A DNA stretch of 55,412 nucleotides from a virus. Below are positions 47,882 to 55,412 of the stretch, one piece after another; the stretch's first letter is position 1; every line of letters begins with the position of its first letter. The stretch lies in the IMG/VR virus record IMGVR_UViG_3300025000_000128, positions 1-55,412 of that record, one strand, 5' to 3'. Below the pieces are notes generated by a model. It ran no database searches. It worked only from the letters and a program-made list of their open reading frames with translations, and had not been told where the DNA came from. The position numbers and the translations under genes were made by a program.

Positions 47882-48135
47882 TGATATTTAAAATAATTGG
47901 AGCACTAGGACTTCTATTAATATCTATAGGCATCATAACTAAAACTAGAAAAACACAAGATATTTATTATATATTTGGAGGTATATGTTTAGAATTATAT
48001 AGTATGTTTCTTGGCGATATGATATTTATAGTATTACAAGCGTTCTTTACTGTATCTGCTTGTTATGATTTGGCTAAGACTGAAGGAGGAAATAAAAATG
48101 AAACAGGAAAAATTCAAAAAATGTTCAATCCTTAA
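47881..48135 (+). CDS. small membrane protein, 84 aa
   Basis: Two to three membrane helices: FKIIGALGLLLISIGII (3-19), IYYIFGGICLELYSM and DMIFIVLQAFFTVSACY, then a polar tail. Starts by 1-nt overlap with the previous stop; no strong RBS of its own. Role unknown. Confidence 0.6.
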   Translation: MIFKIIGALGLLLISIGIITKTRKTQDIYYIFGGICLELYSMFLGDMIFIVLQAFFTVSACYDLAKTEGGNKNETGKIQKMFNP

Positions 48136-48439
48136 AGAAACTAATAGTCACTACTCCAATTCTTCAGATAAATTCCTTAACATTCTTCCATTTGGAGAAA
48201 TGGATAGGACTAGTGGTAAATATACACATGGTGAAATAATACCAATGACTGAGGAAGATAAGAAGAGGGATAGAGAAGAGATTAAGTCGTATATGAATAA
48301 TAAAGGGCATATTTTCTCATTAATATGCTCTTGTGGGCATATAATGAGTGGTATTATTACAAGTAATGATATCTATGATAAATTACATTGTGATTGTGGA
48401 TTGGCCTGGAAAGTAAATAAACCTTATGTGGAGGATTAA
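48098..48439 (+). CDS. Cys-containing unknown protein, 113 aa
   Basis: Start at 48098 (GAAGGAGG 7-8 nt upstream), overlapping the membrane protein gene by 38 nt. C-terminal FSLICSCGHIMSGIITSNDI then LHCDCGLAW: CxCGH...CxCG zinc-ribbon. MKQEKFKKCSILKETNSHYS start. Confidence 0.6.
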   Translation: MKQEKFKKCSILKETNSHYSNSSDKFLNILPFGEMDRTSGKYTHGEIIPMTEEDKKRDREEIKSYMNNKGHIFSLICSCGHIMSGIITSNDIYDKLHCDCGLAWKVNKPYVED

Positions 48440-48442
48440 TAA

Positions 48443-48610
48443 ATGATTGACAGAGAGTTATTTGTATTTTATCAAAGGAATAATAAACTTTATCAAGTAC
48501 AATTAGATGATGAAGAAACAAATATATTAACAGAAACAATAATCACTTTACACGATGGTAGGATTAAAATTATGGAAGAGGAATTTTGTGATATTGACAA
48601 AAGAAATTAA
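48443..48610 (+). CDS. unknown protein, 55 aa
   Basis: MIDRELFVFYQRNNKLYQVQ and onward to FCDIDKRN. RBS GTGGAGG. Beta-rich and acidic. Gap to previous stop 3 nt. Confidence 0.6.
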   Translation: MIDRELFVFYQRNNKLYQVQLDDEETNILTETIITLHDGRIKIMEEEFCDIDKRN

Positions 48611-48630
48611 ATAAATGGAGGAATAATTTA

Positions 48631-48804
48631 ATGCAATACACATCAGAAGACATGAATAAACAAGTAAATGAAAATGAAACATTATTACAATTCATTAGAA
48701 ACAGCGAGAAAGAATTTAATCTAAATGTTGCTTGTCTGGGGTCTATGACAGATAAACAATTTAATGATTATATCGACTTTCTTGATGATTTGTGGTGTAA
48801 ATAA
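48631..48804 (+). CDS. unknown protein, 57 aa, paralogue 2
   Basis: MQYTSEDMNKQVNENETLLQ and onward to DDLWCK; duplicate of 47708-47881, with the same GGAGGAATAA RBS and the same TAATG overlap with its follower. Shows a local duplication within the block. Confidence 0.65.
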   Translation: MQYTSEDMNKQVNENETLLQFIRNSEKEFNLNVACLGSMTDKQFNDYIDFLDDLWCK

Positions 48805-48947
48805 TGCTCAAATATAATTTCAAAGATAGTGATTTCGAATATTTACATGAAGTTATAGGCGTTATATGGAATAATGATGGTTATCCATATCTTAATGGAA
48901 TTAAATTATCAGAAGAGAATTTATTGGAATTATTAGAGGGGGAATAA
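48804..48947 (+). CDS. unknown acidic peptide, 47 aa
   Basis: MLKYNFKDSDFEYLHEVIGV and onward to LLELLEGE. Starts by 1-nt overlap with the previous stop; translation by coupling. Confidence 0.55.
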   Translation: MLKYNFKDSDFEYLHEVIGVIWNNDGYPYLNGIKLSEENLLELLEGE

Positions 48948-48951
48948 TTAA

Positions 48952-49284
48952 ATGAATTGTGTAATTTGTAACAAAGAAATAACTAAAAGTATGTTCACTA
49001 ATAAAAACCTGTGTAGTAGTGAATGTTTTCAAATTGACTTTTGGAATGATAATGTTGAGATCAAAGATGAATTACATATTGCTAGAATTAAAGGTGAGCA
49101 ATATTGCATAGGAAATGAAAATAAAAGCAACCCATTTAGAGGATTTGGTGGAAGAAAATTTATTATTAAGTTCTTCGATGGCAGAGAAATTATTAGTACG
49201 AATCTTTGGTACAATGGTAAAATTCCAGAAAGTCATATTGGATTATTGCCGGATAATGCAGAGTTTATTGAAGGAGAGAATTAA
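48952..49284 (+). CDS. zinc-finger protein, 110 aa
   Basis: CVICNKEI (3-10) and LCSSECFQIDFW form a CxxC...CxxxC zinc finger; then FRGFGGRKFIIKFFDGREII, a strand-rich domain. Likely RNA- or DNA-binding. RBS GAGGGGGAA. Confidence 0.65.
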   Translation: MNCVICNKEITKSMFTNKNLCSSECFQIDFWNDNVEIKDELHIARIKGEQYCIGNENKSNPFRGFGGRKFIIKFFDGREIISTNLWYNGKIPESHIGLLPDNAEFIEGEN

Positions 49285-49285
49285 A

Positions 49286-49681
49286 ATGAAACAAAATATC
49301 ACTATTGATCAACTAAAAGAATTGACTTTAGAACAACAAAACAAACTTAGAGATTTGTGGCAACCAGAACAATATGATTGTGTTGCTTACACTTATAAAT
49401 ATTATGAAGAACTTACTACAAGCGAAGTTGTCATTAAAGGGCTGTATAATAATGATCCTAATTTTATTGAAGAGGTATCCGACTTAGAAGGTGAATATGT
49501 ATTTCCAAAATGCAATTGTTTACCTCTACTAAATGTTGGTCAAATGTTTGAAATGTTATTGGGTTGTAGTTGTATAGATTGCACTTTGAGATTACTTGAT
49601 GAAAGAGTTAAAGGCAAAATTTATGGAATGGAATTATGTGATGCATTATGGGTTTTAACAAAACAATATTTAAGTATTTAA
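49286..49681 (+). CDS. unknown protein with Cys cluster, 131 aa
   Basis: Start at 49286 (GAAGGAGAG). MKQNITIDQLKELTLEQQNK then LRDLWQPEQYDCVAYTYKYY. Contains PKCNCLPLLNVGQMFEMLLG and CSCIDCTLRLLDE. The NVGQMFEML segment occurs in small Bacillota phage proteins of unknown function. Confidence 0.65.
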   Translation: MKQNITIDQLKELTLEQQNKLRDLWQPEQYDCVAYTYKYYEELTTSEVVIKGLYNNDPNFIEEVSDLEGEYVFPKCNCLPLLNVGQMFEMLLGCSCIDCTLRLLDERVKGKIYGMELCDALWVLTKQYLSI

Positions 49682-49705
49682 GAGATAAGGAATGGATATT
49701 TATCA

Positions 49706-49879
49706 ATGATTAAAGAAAAATTTGATTTAAAATACTACAATGAAGTTGAAATATGGGCAGAAAAACATAATATGTCAATAAATAATGCAATCAATTTTAT
49801 GATAAAATATTTTTTGGATCAGAATACAGAAATATTAGTAAGAGTATACAAGGAGGAAATTAATAATGAAAAATCTTGA
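49706..49879 (+). CDS. ribbon-helix-helix-like small protein, 57 aa
   Basis: MIKEKFDLKYYNEVEIWAEK followed by HNMSINNAINFMIKYFLD fits the strand-helix-helix layout of small Arc/CopG-type DNA-binding repressors. RBS AAGGA rather far (14 nt). Overlaps the next gene by 14 nt. Possible local regulator (inference). Confidence 0.5.
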   Translation: MIKEKFDLKYYNEVEIWAEKHNMSINNAINFMIKYFLDQNTEILVRVYKEEINNEKS

Positions 49880-50066
49880 ATTAACAACAAATGAATTATA
49901 TTTCCTAGCATGGCAAATGAGAAAATTAAATCATGAGCATAAAAATAAATATGCTAAATCCATTTATGACAAGGCAATTGTACTATTTGATGACAAACCA
50001 TTCGCAAATGTAATTTCAAGTGAAGAATTTGAAAGAGAATATGAATCTGAATGGGTAAGGAGTTGA
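49866..50066 (+). CDS. unknown protein, 66 aa
   Basis: MKNLELTTNELYFLAWQMRK start, strong RBS AAGGAGG. Helical; acidic end (SEEFEREYESEWVRS). The next gene begins 4 nt after its stop. Confidence 0.6.
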   Translation: MKNLELTTNELYFLAWQMRKLNHEHKNKYAKSIYDKAIVLFDDKPFANVISSEEFEREYESEWVRS

Positions 50067-50070
50067 CAAT

Positions 50071-50271
50071 ATGAGTGATATACAGCTTCGTAGATTCTTG
50101 GAAGTTAAGGAATTTTATGATGGGATGAAATATGTTCCAGTAAGGTCTGCTTATATATTATTAGAAGATAGATTAGAATATCAATTGAAAATTGAAGAGT
50201 TAGAAAAACAATTATTACATGCAATTAAAACTGGTGGAGAATATTTAGAAATAAAGAATGTATTGAATTGA
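50071..50271 (+). CDS. unknown protein, 66 aa
   Basis: MSDIQLRRFLEVKEFYDGMK start. C-terminal coiled helix (LEYQLKIEELEKQLLHAIKT). RBS AAGGAG in the previous gene. Function unknown. Confidence 0.6.
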   Translation: MSDIQLRRFLEVKEFYDGMKYVPVRSAYILLEDRLEYQLKIEELEKQLLHAIKTGGEYLEIKNVLN

Positions 50272-50315
50272 GCAAACGAAATCTTTAATTGTTGGGAGAG
50301 AAAGGAATTGATAAA

Positions 50316-50477
50316 ATGAACAGATTTGATATAAGATGGTGTACTAAATATTTGCCTAAAACTTATACTAGCATTCTTAATGTATCCCTAAACTGCACAT
50401 ATAAAGAATGCAATACAGACTATAAAATTTGTAAATATATTTCAAAAGTCCCCATTTATCAACCATATGTAAAGTAG
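50316..50477 (+). CDS. small Cys-rich protein, 53 aa
   Basis: Start at 50316 (GAAAGGAATTG). MNRFDIRWCTKYLPKTYTSI; cysteines WC, NCTYKEC, YKICKY. Basic. Probably zinc-binding; function unknown. Confidence 0.55.
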   Translation: MNRFDIRWCTKYLPKTYTSILNVSLNCTYKECNTDYKICKYISKVPIYQPYVK

Positions 50478-50533
50478 TTATTTCCCAGAAAAGCATTGTT
50501 TGATGCTACAATAAAATCAGGAGGTGAAATTAA

Positions 50534-50728
50534 ATGAGTGGATATGGAGATTTGGTTCCTGCTTATGAAATATTAAAGGCACAGGCAAAAGAAGCAAAGG
50601 AGTCTCAATATGTACATATGAATAGTCAAGAATTATTGGATTTTTATATGGAACTACGTTATTGGAGTTTACACCATACTACAACTGATATTAGTAATGA
50701 AATATTAAGAAGGATGGATAGTAAATAA
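50534..50728 (+). CDS. unknown protein, 64 aa
   Basis: MSGYGDLVPAYEILKAQAKE start, RBS CAGGAGGTG. Helical, with SQELLDFYMELRYWSLHH. Followed by a 140-nt gap that carries a promoter. Confidence 0.6.
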   Translation: MSGYGDLVPAYEILKAQAKEAKESQYVHMNSQELLDFYMELRYWSLHHTTTDISNEILRRMDSK

Positions 50729-50804
50729 TATGAATTTGTCAATTTAAAGAGTATTTAAAATTTACATTATATGGTATATTGAATAGTAAAGCGTAAAATA
50801 ATAT

Positions 50805-50833
50805 TTGACATAGACTTAACAAAATGATATACT
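50805..50833 (+). promoter_or_regulatory. sigma-A-type promoter with AAAATAATATTTGACA
   Basis: TTGACA (50805-50810), 17-nt spacer, TATACT (50828-50833). Confidence 0.85.
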
Positions 50834-50871
50834 ATAAATAAGGAATAAACAAATGAAAGGCGGTACATATT

Positions 50872-51132
50872 ATGGAATTAAGCATAGAGGGCAAGGACAT
50901 TATCATAAAATTAAATGACACACAAATTAAAGAGGCAAAACGTCAAATGGAATTATCAATAAAGCAAGCCAATGATTTGATTGCCACCTTCCAACGGGAA
51001 TCAAGAATTACTACAAATTCATTTTCAAATTTAATTAGTAATCTGGTAAGAGTTCAGGCAGATTTTGCTAAACAAGAGGGAATAGTACATGGTAGTGAAT
51101 ATTTTAATCAAATGAAAGAATGTATATTCTAA
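50872..51132 (+). CDS. unknown helical protein, 86 aa
   Basis: MELSIEGKDIIIKLNDTQIK, then EAKRQMELSIKQANDLIATF and SFSNLISNLVRVQADFAKQE: long amphipathic helices. RBS GAAAGGCGG. First gene after the promoter 50805-50833 and closed by a 16-bp hairpin. Confidence 0.7.
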   Translation: MELSIEGKDIIIKLNDTQIKEAKRQMELSIKQANDLIATFQRESRITTNSFSNLISNLVRVQADFAKQEGIVHGSEYFNQMKECIF

Positions 51133-51162
51133 ATATTTGTATTGCCAAATCAAAATGATAAT

Positions 51163-51207
51163 ATTCCAAACAATTAAGGGTTTGTAAATATCTTAATTGT
51201 TTGGAAT
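51163..51207 (+). terminator. 16-bp perfect hairpin
   Basis: ATTCCAAACAATTAAG (51163-51178) with its exact complement (51192-51207), 13-nt loop. No T-run; lies in the leader of the next gene, so attenuator or operator is equally possible. Confidence 0.65.
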
Positions 51208-51232
51208 AAATCTATATAAGGAGGTGATACAT

Positions 51233-51439
51233 ATGAGTAACACAGATAAATTTTATCAATTATATCTTGCAAATAAACTAAATCTAGATGACATAGATGA
51301 TTATATTGAACAATGGCATACTGGAGACAGTAAAGAAGAAATTTATGAATTCTTAGGTATGAGCCAAGATATTTATAGGTTATGGGTTGATAGTTGTCAG
51401 TTGCGAAGATTTACAAATATAATATTAAAAGGAGAGTGA
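51233..51439 (+). CDS. unknown protein, 68 aa
   Basis: Start at 51233 (AAGGAGGTG). MSNTDKFYQLYLANKLNLDD then IDDYIEQWHTGDSKEEIYEF and LGMSQDIYRLWVDSCQLRRF: a helix-turn-helix-like arrangement of short helices. Similar small proteins occur widely in Bacillota phages. Role unknown. Confidence 0.7.
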   Translation: MSNTDKFYQLYLANKLNLDDIDDYIEQWHTGDSKEEIYEFLGMSQDIYRLWVDSCQLRRFTNIILKGE

Positions 51440-51447
51440 ATAAATAA

Positions 51448-51642
51448 TTGAGCGAAACATTATATGAGTGCCCAAAATGTCATACTTATCACAATGCAAA
51501 AGAATGGAATGATTATAATGGGCTAGGTATCGAATTTCGAGCAACAATTAAATTACCAGAAGCAATAGATAAAAAAGCTAATTTAATTTGTCTAACCTGT
51601 AATAGAAGAATTTGTTGTGAAGATATGTGTGAAGTAATTTAA
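51448..51642 (+). CDS. small zinc-ribbon protein, 64 aa
   Basis: TTG start, 11 nt from GGAGAG. ECPKCHTYH and ICLTCNRRICCEDMC: CxxC...CxxC zinc ribbon with extra cysteines. Follows the 68-aa gene by 8 nt. Confidence 0.6.
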   Translation: MSETLYECPKCHTYHNAKEWNDYNGLGIEFRATIKLPEAIDKKANLICLTCNRRICCEDMCEVI

Positions 51643-51664
51643 TCTAAGGAGGAGAGATTGTATA

Positions 51665-51943
51665 ATGAACGTACAAACAATGGCACAGGAAGTAATTAAA
51701 ACTTTTAATAAAATTACTTATGTAAATAATCAAGATGATATTATTACAGATATATTATCAGATTTTGCTATAAAAATGTATAATGAAGGATACAAAACTG
51801 CCAATGACGATGCTAAAAATGTCGTTCAAGAAATTTATCAAAAAGAAAATCAAAGAATTAATGATCAATATGGGAAAGAAGTTCAAAGAATTAATAAACA
51901 ATTACATGGGATATTACAAGATGTTAGAAATATAAGGTGGTGA
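51665..51943 (+). CDS. unknown protein, 92 aa
   Basis: MNVQTMAQEVIKTFNKITYV start, RBS AAGGAGGAGAG. Contains two copies of QRIN(D/K)Q within a long helix (NQRINDQYGKEVQRINKQLH), likely a coiled coil. Function unknown. Confidence 0.65.
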   Translation: MNVQTMAQEVIKTFNKITYVNNQDDIITDILSDFAIKMYNEGYKTANDDAKNVVQEIYQKENQRINDQYGKEVQRINKQLHGILQDVRNIRW

Positions 51944-51983
51944 TTAGTGGATTATTGTTTTAATAATATATAAATAAAAATAA

Positions 51984-52012
51984 TTGACATATGTAATCAG
52001 AAATGATATAAT
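51984..52012 (+). promoter_or_regulatory. sigma-A-type promoter with AAAAATAATTGACA
   Basis: TTGACA (51984-51989), 17-nt spacer, TATAAT (52007-52012). Confidence 0.85.
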
Positions 52013-52052
52013 ATTATGTGGAGTAAATATAGGTGAGAGGAAGTGAATACAT

Positions 52053-52214
52053 ATGTGTTTTGTAGAAATAGATATTGATGCAATCATTAAAGAAGAATGT
52101 AAAGATCCTGAGTTCAAAAGAGAATATGAAAAAGTTAAAGAAAGATATGGCAAAAAGAATATTAGTAAGAAAAGATATAGAGCAATTGATAGGGTTAGAA
52201 TGATTAAGAAGTAG
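52053..52214 (+). CDS. unknown small basic protein, 53 aa
   Basis: MCFVEIDIDAIIKEECKDPE then FKREYEKVKERYGKKNISKK. The DPEFKREYE segment is like the N-termini of small antitoxin or regulator proteins. RBS GAGAGGAAGTG. First gene after a strong promoter. Function not proven. Confidence 0.6.
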   Translation: MCFVEIDIDAIIKEECKDPEFKREYEKVKERYGKKNISKKRYRAIDRVRMIKK

Positions 52215-52304
52215 GGGTAGAAAGATGGATAAGAAATTAATTGTGTATGGGTTTACTTAGGTAAGAAATAAATCTTGGTAAATATGAAAGGATGATTAAA
52301 CAAA

Positions 52305-52505
52305 ATGATACTGGAACAAATACAAGAAACATCACCAAAAAATTATTGTATTATGTCTCAGAAGCTTGCTGGAATATTGATGGCAAAAGGATTTAAATTA
52401 AATGATACTGCACCAAATAAAAAATATCCACATATGAAAGTATTTTATTTTTCTTGTAGCGATGAACTAATTCAAATAGTTGATGATTACATAAAAAAGA
52501 AATGA
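52305..52505 (+). CDS. DUF5659-like small protein, 66 aa
   Basis: NYCIMSQKLAGILMAKGFKL, then NDTAPNKKYPHMKVFYFSCS and DELIQIVDDYIKKK: clear member of the same family as 19344-19634 (SQKLAG.LM, N.....VF.F, terminal helix). RBS AAAGGATG. Placed just before the second Rep-like gene, as the copy at 11460-11633 is before the first. Confidence 0.7.
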   Translation: MILEQIQETSPKNYCIMSQKLAGILMAKGFKLNDTAPNKKYPHMKVFYFSCSDELIQIVDDYIKKK

Positions 52506-52529
52506 TAAAATAAAATAAACAAAAAATTT

Positions 52530-52720
52530 CTATTTCGCGTTTAGCGAATAGGAGGATATTATGCTCTCTTATTAAGAATTAGTCTCTCTTATTACACCTT
52601 ATTTTACCCCCTGTTTTTTAGGGGTGTAACCAAAGCATTACCTTATTATCGTACCCCCTAAAATTAGTGGGTATAAACTTTTACCTTATATTAACCATAT
52701 ATTTACAAATAAATTATAGA
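52530..52720 (+). promoter_or_regulatory. repeat-rich region before the second Rep-like gene
   Basis: Hairpin CTATTTCGC..GCGAATAG (about 52530-52551); two CTCTCTTATTA repeats (52563, 52583); three to four ACCTTAT repeats (52596-52690); octamer TACCCCCT at 52605-52612 and 52652-52659, also present at 11703-11710 upstream of the other Rep-like gene. Candidate iterons or autoregulatory sites. A short frame MLSY with a perfect RBS (AGGAGGATATT) opens at 52561. Confidence 0.5.
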
Positions 52721-52742
52721 AAGTAGAGAACAAACAAACAAA

Positions 52743-54125
52743 ATGACAACAAACAAAGAAAATTTATGGTCTAAGATTCCAAATAGATTTTTCTATTCTA
52801 TTGAGGAAGGAACGGATAGTATCTTAAAACAAACAAAATTCAAAGATAAAACATTGCTGATATTAGATTACTTGTATATGCAAATGAATAGAAGAAAGAT
52901 AATAAAATTTACTTTAGAGAATATGATTATTGAGTGTGGATTTATTTGTAGCACAAAGAAAGGTGAAACAAATTTTCAATTCAAAGAAATATTATCAATA
53001 TTACATAAGATAAAAGTTATTGAATATGAAGGAGATTTTGAGAAAGTTTCTCCTAAAGAGTTAATAGTTTGTTCATTGACTCTTGATTTATCTAATAAGT
53101 ATACAGAATTGTATGATGCCGAAAAAGAAAAGATACATAATCAAGAAATAGAAAAAGTTGATAATTTAAAACTGCTTATGTATTACTGTTACTTGAAATG
53201 TAGAATGTATAAGCGTCCAAAAGGAGATGAATTAGTTAAATCAGGTGGAAGGTCGGAGGTTGCATATCCACCATTTAAGAAGATTACTGAGGATTTGGGT
53301 CTTACAGATGATACAATTGATAAATATAATAAAATTTTGGTTGCTTTAGACATGATTAGATATAAGTCAGCAGGGACTTGGTATTATAAAAGTGATCCTA
53401 ATAAGATAGTAAGAGAAAGTGTTAATTTTTATACTCTGTTTACAGACGAAGAAACCGCACAACATAATCTTAAAGAGGGAATTAAATTCTATAAAAAAAT
53501 GGATAGAAATTCTAATAAAGTTTTTACTGGAAGCAAAAATTATAAAAATAATAATAAAATATTAAATGGTGAATTGGGTTCCATAATTAAGAAAGAGAAA
53601 AGGGGCACTGCTACAGCAGAGGATATTATTAGAAAGAATCAGATTATATTTTCTATTACTGCAAATGAAGAACAACATGGTATTCAAGCTTTATTAGATT
53701 CTAATCCAAATACATTACTTTCTGATATTTATAGTGGTTTTAATAGTGAAAAGAAAGCAGATAAGTATTATGATTTGGAAGAGTCATTAGGACTTCTTGA
53801 TACTGGTAAGGAATTTGGAGTTGATTTTAAGTATTATAAATGGATAATGATGAACTATGATAAAGAAGAGCATGATAAATTTATGCATTGTGTTAATAAT
53901 AAAAAGAAAGCTGGATTAAAGACTGAGGATATAATATATTTTGCGGATAAAACGTCAAAACATAAAGGATTTGGGTTACAGAATGATAAAAAGGTAATAA
54001 AGGAAGATATAATTGTAGAAGAAACTTATGTGTCAGAAAAAGATGATAGTGCTTTTATAGAAGAAATGGGATGGGAACCTGAAGCAGATTATATGGACTG
54101 GACAGATGATGACGAAGATTGTTAA
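52743..54125 (+). CDS. Rep-like winged-helix protein, 460 aa
   Basis: N-terminal winged-helix region (KDKTLLILDYLYMQMNRRKI, LENMIIECGFICSTKKGETN), a second unit (FKKITEDLGLTDDTIDKYNK and LVALDMIRYKSAGTWYYKSD), a basic linker and an acidic C-terminal tail (MGWEPEADYMDWTDDDEDC). The second unit parallels that of the 373-aa protein at 10301-11422. The general plan fits plasmid/phage replication initiators or DnaD-like primosome proteins. Upstream repeats support self-binding. Enzymatic motifs absent. Confidence 0.6.
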   Translation: MTTNKENLWSKIPNRFFYSIEEGTDSILKQTKFKDKTLLILDYLYMQMNRRKIIKFTLENMIIECGFICSTKKGETNFQFKEILSILHKIKVIEYEGDFEKVSPKELIVCSLTLDLSNKYTELYDAEKEKIHNQEIEKVDNLKLLMYYCYLKCRMYKRPKGDELVKSGGRSEVAYPPFKKITEDLGLTDDTIDKYNKILVALDMIRYKSAGTWYYKSDPNKIVRESVNFYTLFTDEETAQHNLKEGIKFYKKMDRNSNKVFTGSKNYKNNNKILNGELGSIIKKEKRGTATAEDIIRKNQIIFSITANEEQHGIQALLDSNPNTLLSDIYSGFNSEKKADKYYDLEESLGLLDTGKEFGVDFKYYKWIMMNYDKEEHDKFMHCVNNKKKAGLKTEDIIYFADKTSKHKGFGLQNDKKVIKEDIIVEETYVSEKDDSAFIEEMGWEPEADYMDWTDDDEDC

Positions 54126-54140
54126 TTAGAGATTAATGAG

Positions 54141-54168
54141 TATTGGGACGGTTAATTCCGTCCCAATA
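54141..54168 (+). terminator. 11-bp perfect hairpin after the Rep-like gene
   Basis: TATTGGGACGG-TTAATT-CCGTCCCAATA. No T-run; the RBS of the next gene follows within 7 nt. Confidence 0.55.
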
Positions 54169-54186
54169 ATTTAAGGAGGAATCAAT

Positions 54187-54369
54187 ATAAAAAGATTAAG
54201 TATGACAATTGATGTTCATTTTGAAGAAAGTGATAAATATAATTTTTCTGAGGAAGAAAGAGATACTGCTATTAAAGATTTGCAAGATAGTATTAAAGCA
54301 GAATGTATTATGAATAATATCAAAGAAGTATATAGTTGGAAATTGGCTAGTGAATTTATATGTAGATAA
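54187..54369 (+). CDS. unknown protein, 60 aa, apparent AUA start
   Basis: ATA-AAA-AGA-TTA-AGT-ATG opens IKRLSMTIDVHFEESDKYNF, then SEEERDTAIKDLQDSIKAEC. AAGGAGG (GGAGG at 54175-54179) is exactly 7 nt before ATA; the internal ATG at 54202 is 22 nt away. Strand then two acidic helices; similar small proteins are common in phage genomes. Role unknown. Confidence 0.6.
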   Translation: MKRLSMTIDVHFEESDKYNFSEEERDTAIKDLQDSIKAECIMNNIKEVYSWKLASEFICR

Positions 54370-54520
54370 AATAAATAAAATGTATGATTTATTTGGTTTA
54401 TAGTTTTGAAAAATGGAGTAAAATGAAGCATGAGTGAGCATAAAGGATGTGGGTTTTAATGTAAAATTAAAATTAGATAATATTAAGATAATAAATAAAT
54501 TATAGAAAGAGGAAAACATA
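54370..54520. other. gene-free gap
   Basis: 150 nt with only trivial frames (MYDLFGL, MKHE). No hairpin or promoter of note. Confidence 0.5.
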
Positions 54521-55246
54521 TTGAAATACATGGGTAGTAAACAAAGATTATCGAAGGATATTTCTCCAATTATTAATAATTTTATCAATAAATACAACAT
54601 AGAAACATACATAGAACCTTTTGTTGGTGGAGCAAATATGATTGAACATATTAAATGCAAAAATAAAATTGGTTCAGATAATAATGAATATCTAATTGAT
54701 ATGTGGAATGTGTTGCAAGATGGATGGAGACCACCTGAGACCATGACAAAAGAAATGTATGACGATATTAAGAATAATAAAGATGAGTATGGTAAATCAT
54801 TGGTTGCTATTGCAGGATTTTGTGCCACTTATAATGCAAAATGGTTTGGTGGATATGCCGGAATAGTAAAAACTAAAATAGGTACATTAAGAAATTATTA
54901 TGATGAGGCTGTGCGGAATATTATTAGGCAAACATTAAATATAATGGATGTTGAGTTTATCAATGAGGATTATACATATTTTACAGATTATAAAAATTGT
55001 CTAATATACTGTGATCCACCATATCAAGGGACTACTAAATATGGATCAAGTAAAGATTTTGATTATGAAAAGTTTTGGAACTGGATTAGAGGAATGTCTA
55101 AAAATAATATCGTGTTAGTTAGCGAATATAATGCTCCAGATGATTTTATTAATGTTTATGAGAAAAAGGTAACAACCACATTAGATAAAAATAGCAGAAA
55201 AGAGGATATAGAAAAACTATTTATGATACATAGGGATTCCAAATAA
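54521..55246 (+). CDS. D12-class (Dam-like) adenine-N6 DNA methyltransferase
   Basis: 241 residues, TTG start, 8 nt from AGAGG. MKYMGSKQRLSKDISPII is the usual N-terminal YxGSK start; motif I YIEPFVGGANM (30-40); LRNYYDEAVRN; motif IV CDPPYQGT (164-171); then VLVSEYNAPDDF (motif VI region). DPPY defines the adenine-methylating group. Slightly shorter than the usual 260-280 aa, but all catalytic boxes are present. Phage enzymes of this class modify phage DNA against host restriction. Confidence 0.9.
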   Translation: MKYMGSKQRLSKDISPIINNFINKYNIETYIEPFVGGANMIEHIKCKNKIGSDNNEYLIDMWNVLQDGWRPPETMTKEMYDDIKNNKDEYGKSLVAIAGFCATYNAKWFGGYAGIVKTKIGTLRNYYDEAVRNIIRQTLNIMDVEFINEDYTYFTDYKNCLIYCDPPYQGTTKYGSSKDFDYEKFWNWIRGMSKNNIVLVSEYNAPDDFINVYEKKVTTTLDKNSRKEDIEKLFMIHRDSK

Positions 55247-55290
55247 AAGTTCTGTTTGATTTGATATAAAAATAAAAGAAAGGTAATAAT

Positions 55291-55412
55291 ATGTACACTT
55301 TAAATATTGAAAATTTAACAAAATGGGCATTATTAAAGAACCCAGAAGGTGTGTCTATAGGGTTTATTAGAGGATTTAGTGAGTATTTAAAAACTCCTGT
55401 AGATTGTTATAT
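55291..55412 (+). CDS. unknown protein, cut by window edge
   Basis: MYTLNIENLTKWALLKNPEG, then VSIGFIRGFSEYLKTPVDCY to the edge. RBS AGAAAGG. Follows the methyltransferase gene by 44 nt, so probably in one message. Not recognised. Confidence 0.6.
   Translation, partial: MYTLNIENLTKWALLKNPEGVSIGFIRGFSEYLKTPVDCY

Noticed and set aside
52225-52260. Short frame MDKKLIVYGFT
   Set aside because: Only 11 codons, weak RBS and no support beyond chance.
54196-54828. 210-aa minus-strand frame
   Set aside because: Antisense to the AUA-start gene and the methyltransferase; hydrophobic, serine- and phenylalanine-rich shadow typical of AT-rich DNA.

Overview
The window is very AT-rich and carries A/T-ending codons, strong AGGAGG-type ribosome binding sites, TTGACA/TATAAT promoters and Rho-independent terminators, all pointing to a low-GC Bacillota host. 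There are no rRNA, tRNA or ordinary chromosomal housekeeping genes and no virion structural genes. What is present is a YonO-like single-chain RNA polymerase, two Rep-like winged-helix proteins, two methyltransferases, an intein-split helicase, several homing endonucleases and about 80 tiny genes of unknown function. This fits the replication/early and accessory part of a large temperate phage or phage-plasmid of the broad SPbeta type. The exact host cannot be read from the sequence.

Layout. Positions 1-14135 are transcribed leftward: an AP2/HNH endonuclease, a decayed gene, a GIY-YIG endonuclease, a small DUF5659-like protein and a Rep-like protein behind a repeat-rich structured leader, a UvrD/Rep-family helicase interrupted by an intein, a run of small unknown genes, a Vsr-fold endonuclease and the RNA polymerase. 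Positions 14136-15781 hold no confident protein gene apart from a 24-residue hydrophobic peptide, but include a GC-richer stretch (about 14870-15385) that looks like a structured RNA. From 15782 on everything runs rightward. 15.8-28.1 kb is a series of mostly single-gene units, each with its own promoter (often AAAATAATTATT in front of TTGACA), RBS and terminator. 28.3-29.2 kb is a long, strongly folded non-coding region with its own promoter. 29.2-42.6 kb alternates small genes with stem-loops, many showing a TATAACA motif in the loop. 42.6-52.5 kb is a dense series of tightly packed, often overlapping small genes. A second Rep-like protein, a D12-class adenine methyltransferase and a truncated gene close the window.

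How it works together (inference). Host sigma-A-type promoters would drive early leftward and rightward units; the phage-type RNA polymerase would then transcribe another gene set, as its relative does in SPbeta. The two Rep-like proteins have upstream repeat regions sharing the octamer TACCCCCT and may act in replication or its control. The methyltransferases and ArdC-like pieces suggest protection against host restriction. Two things stand out beyond the genes: a family of repeated intergenic stem-loops, and up to five genes whose RBS and reading frame both point to AUA as start codon.
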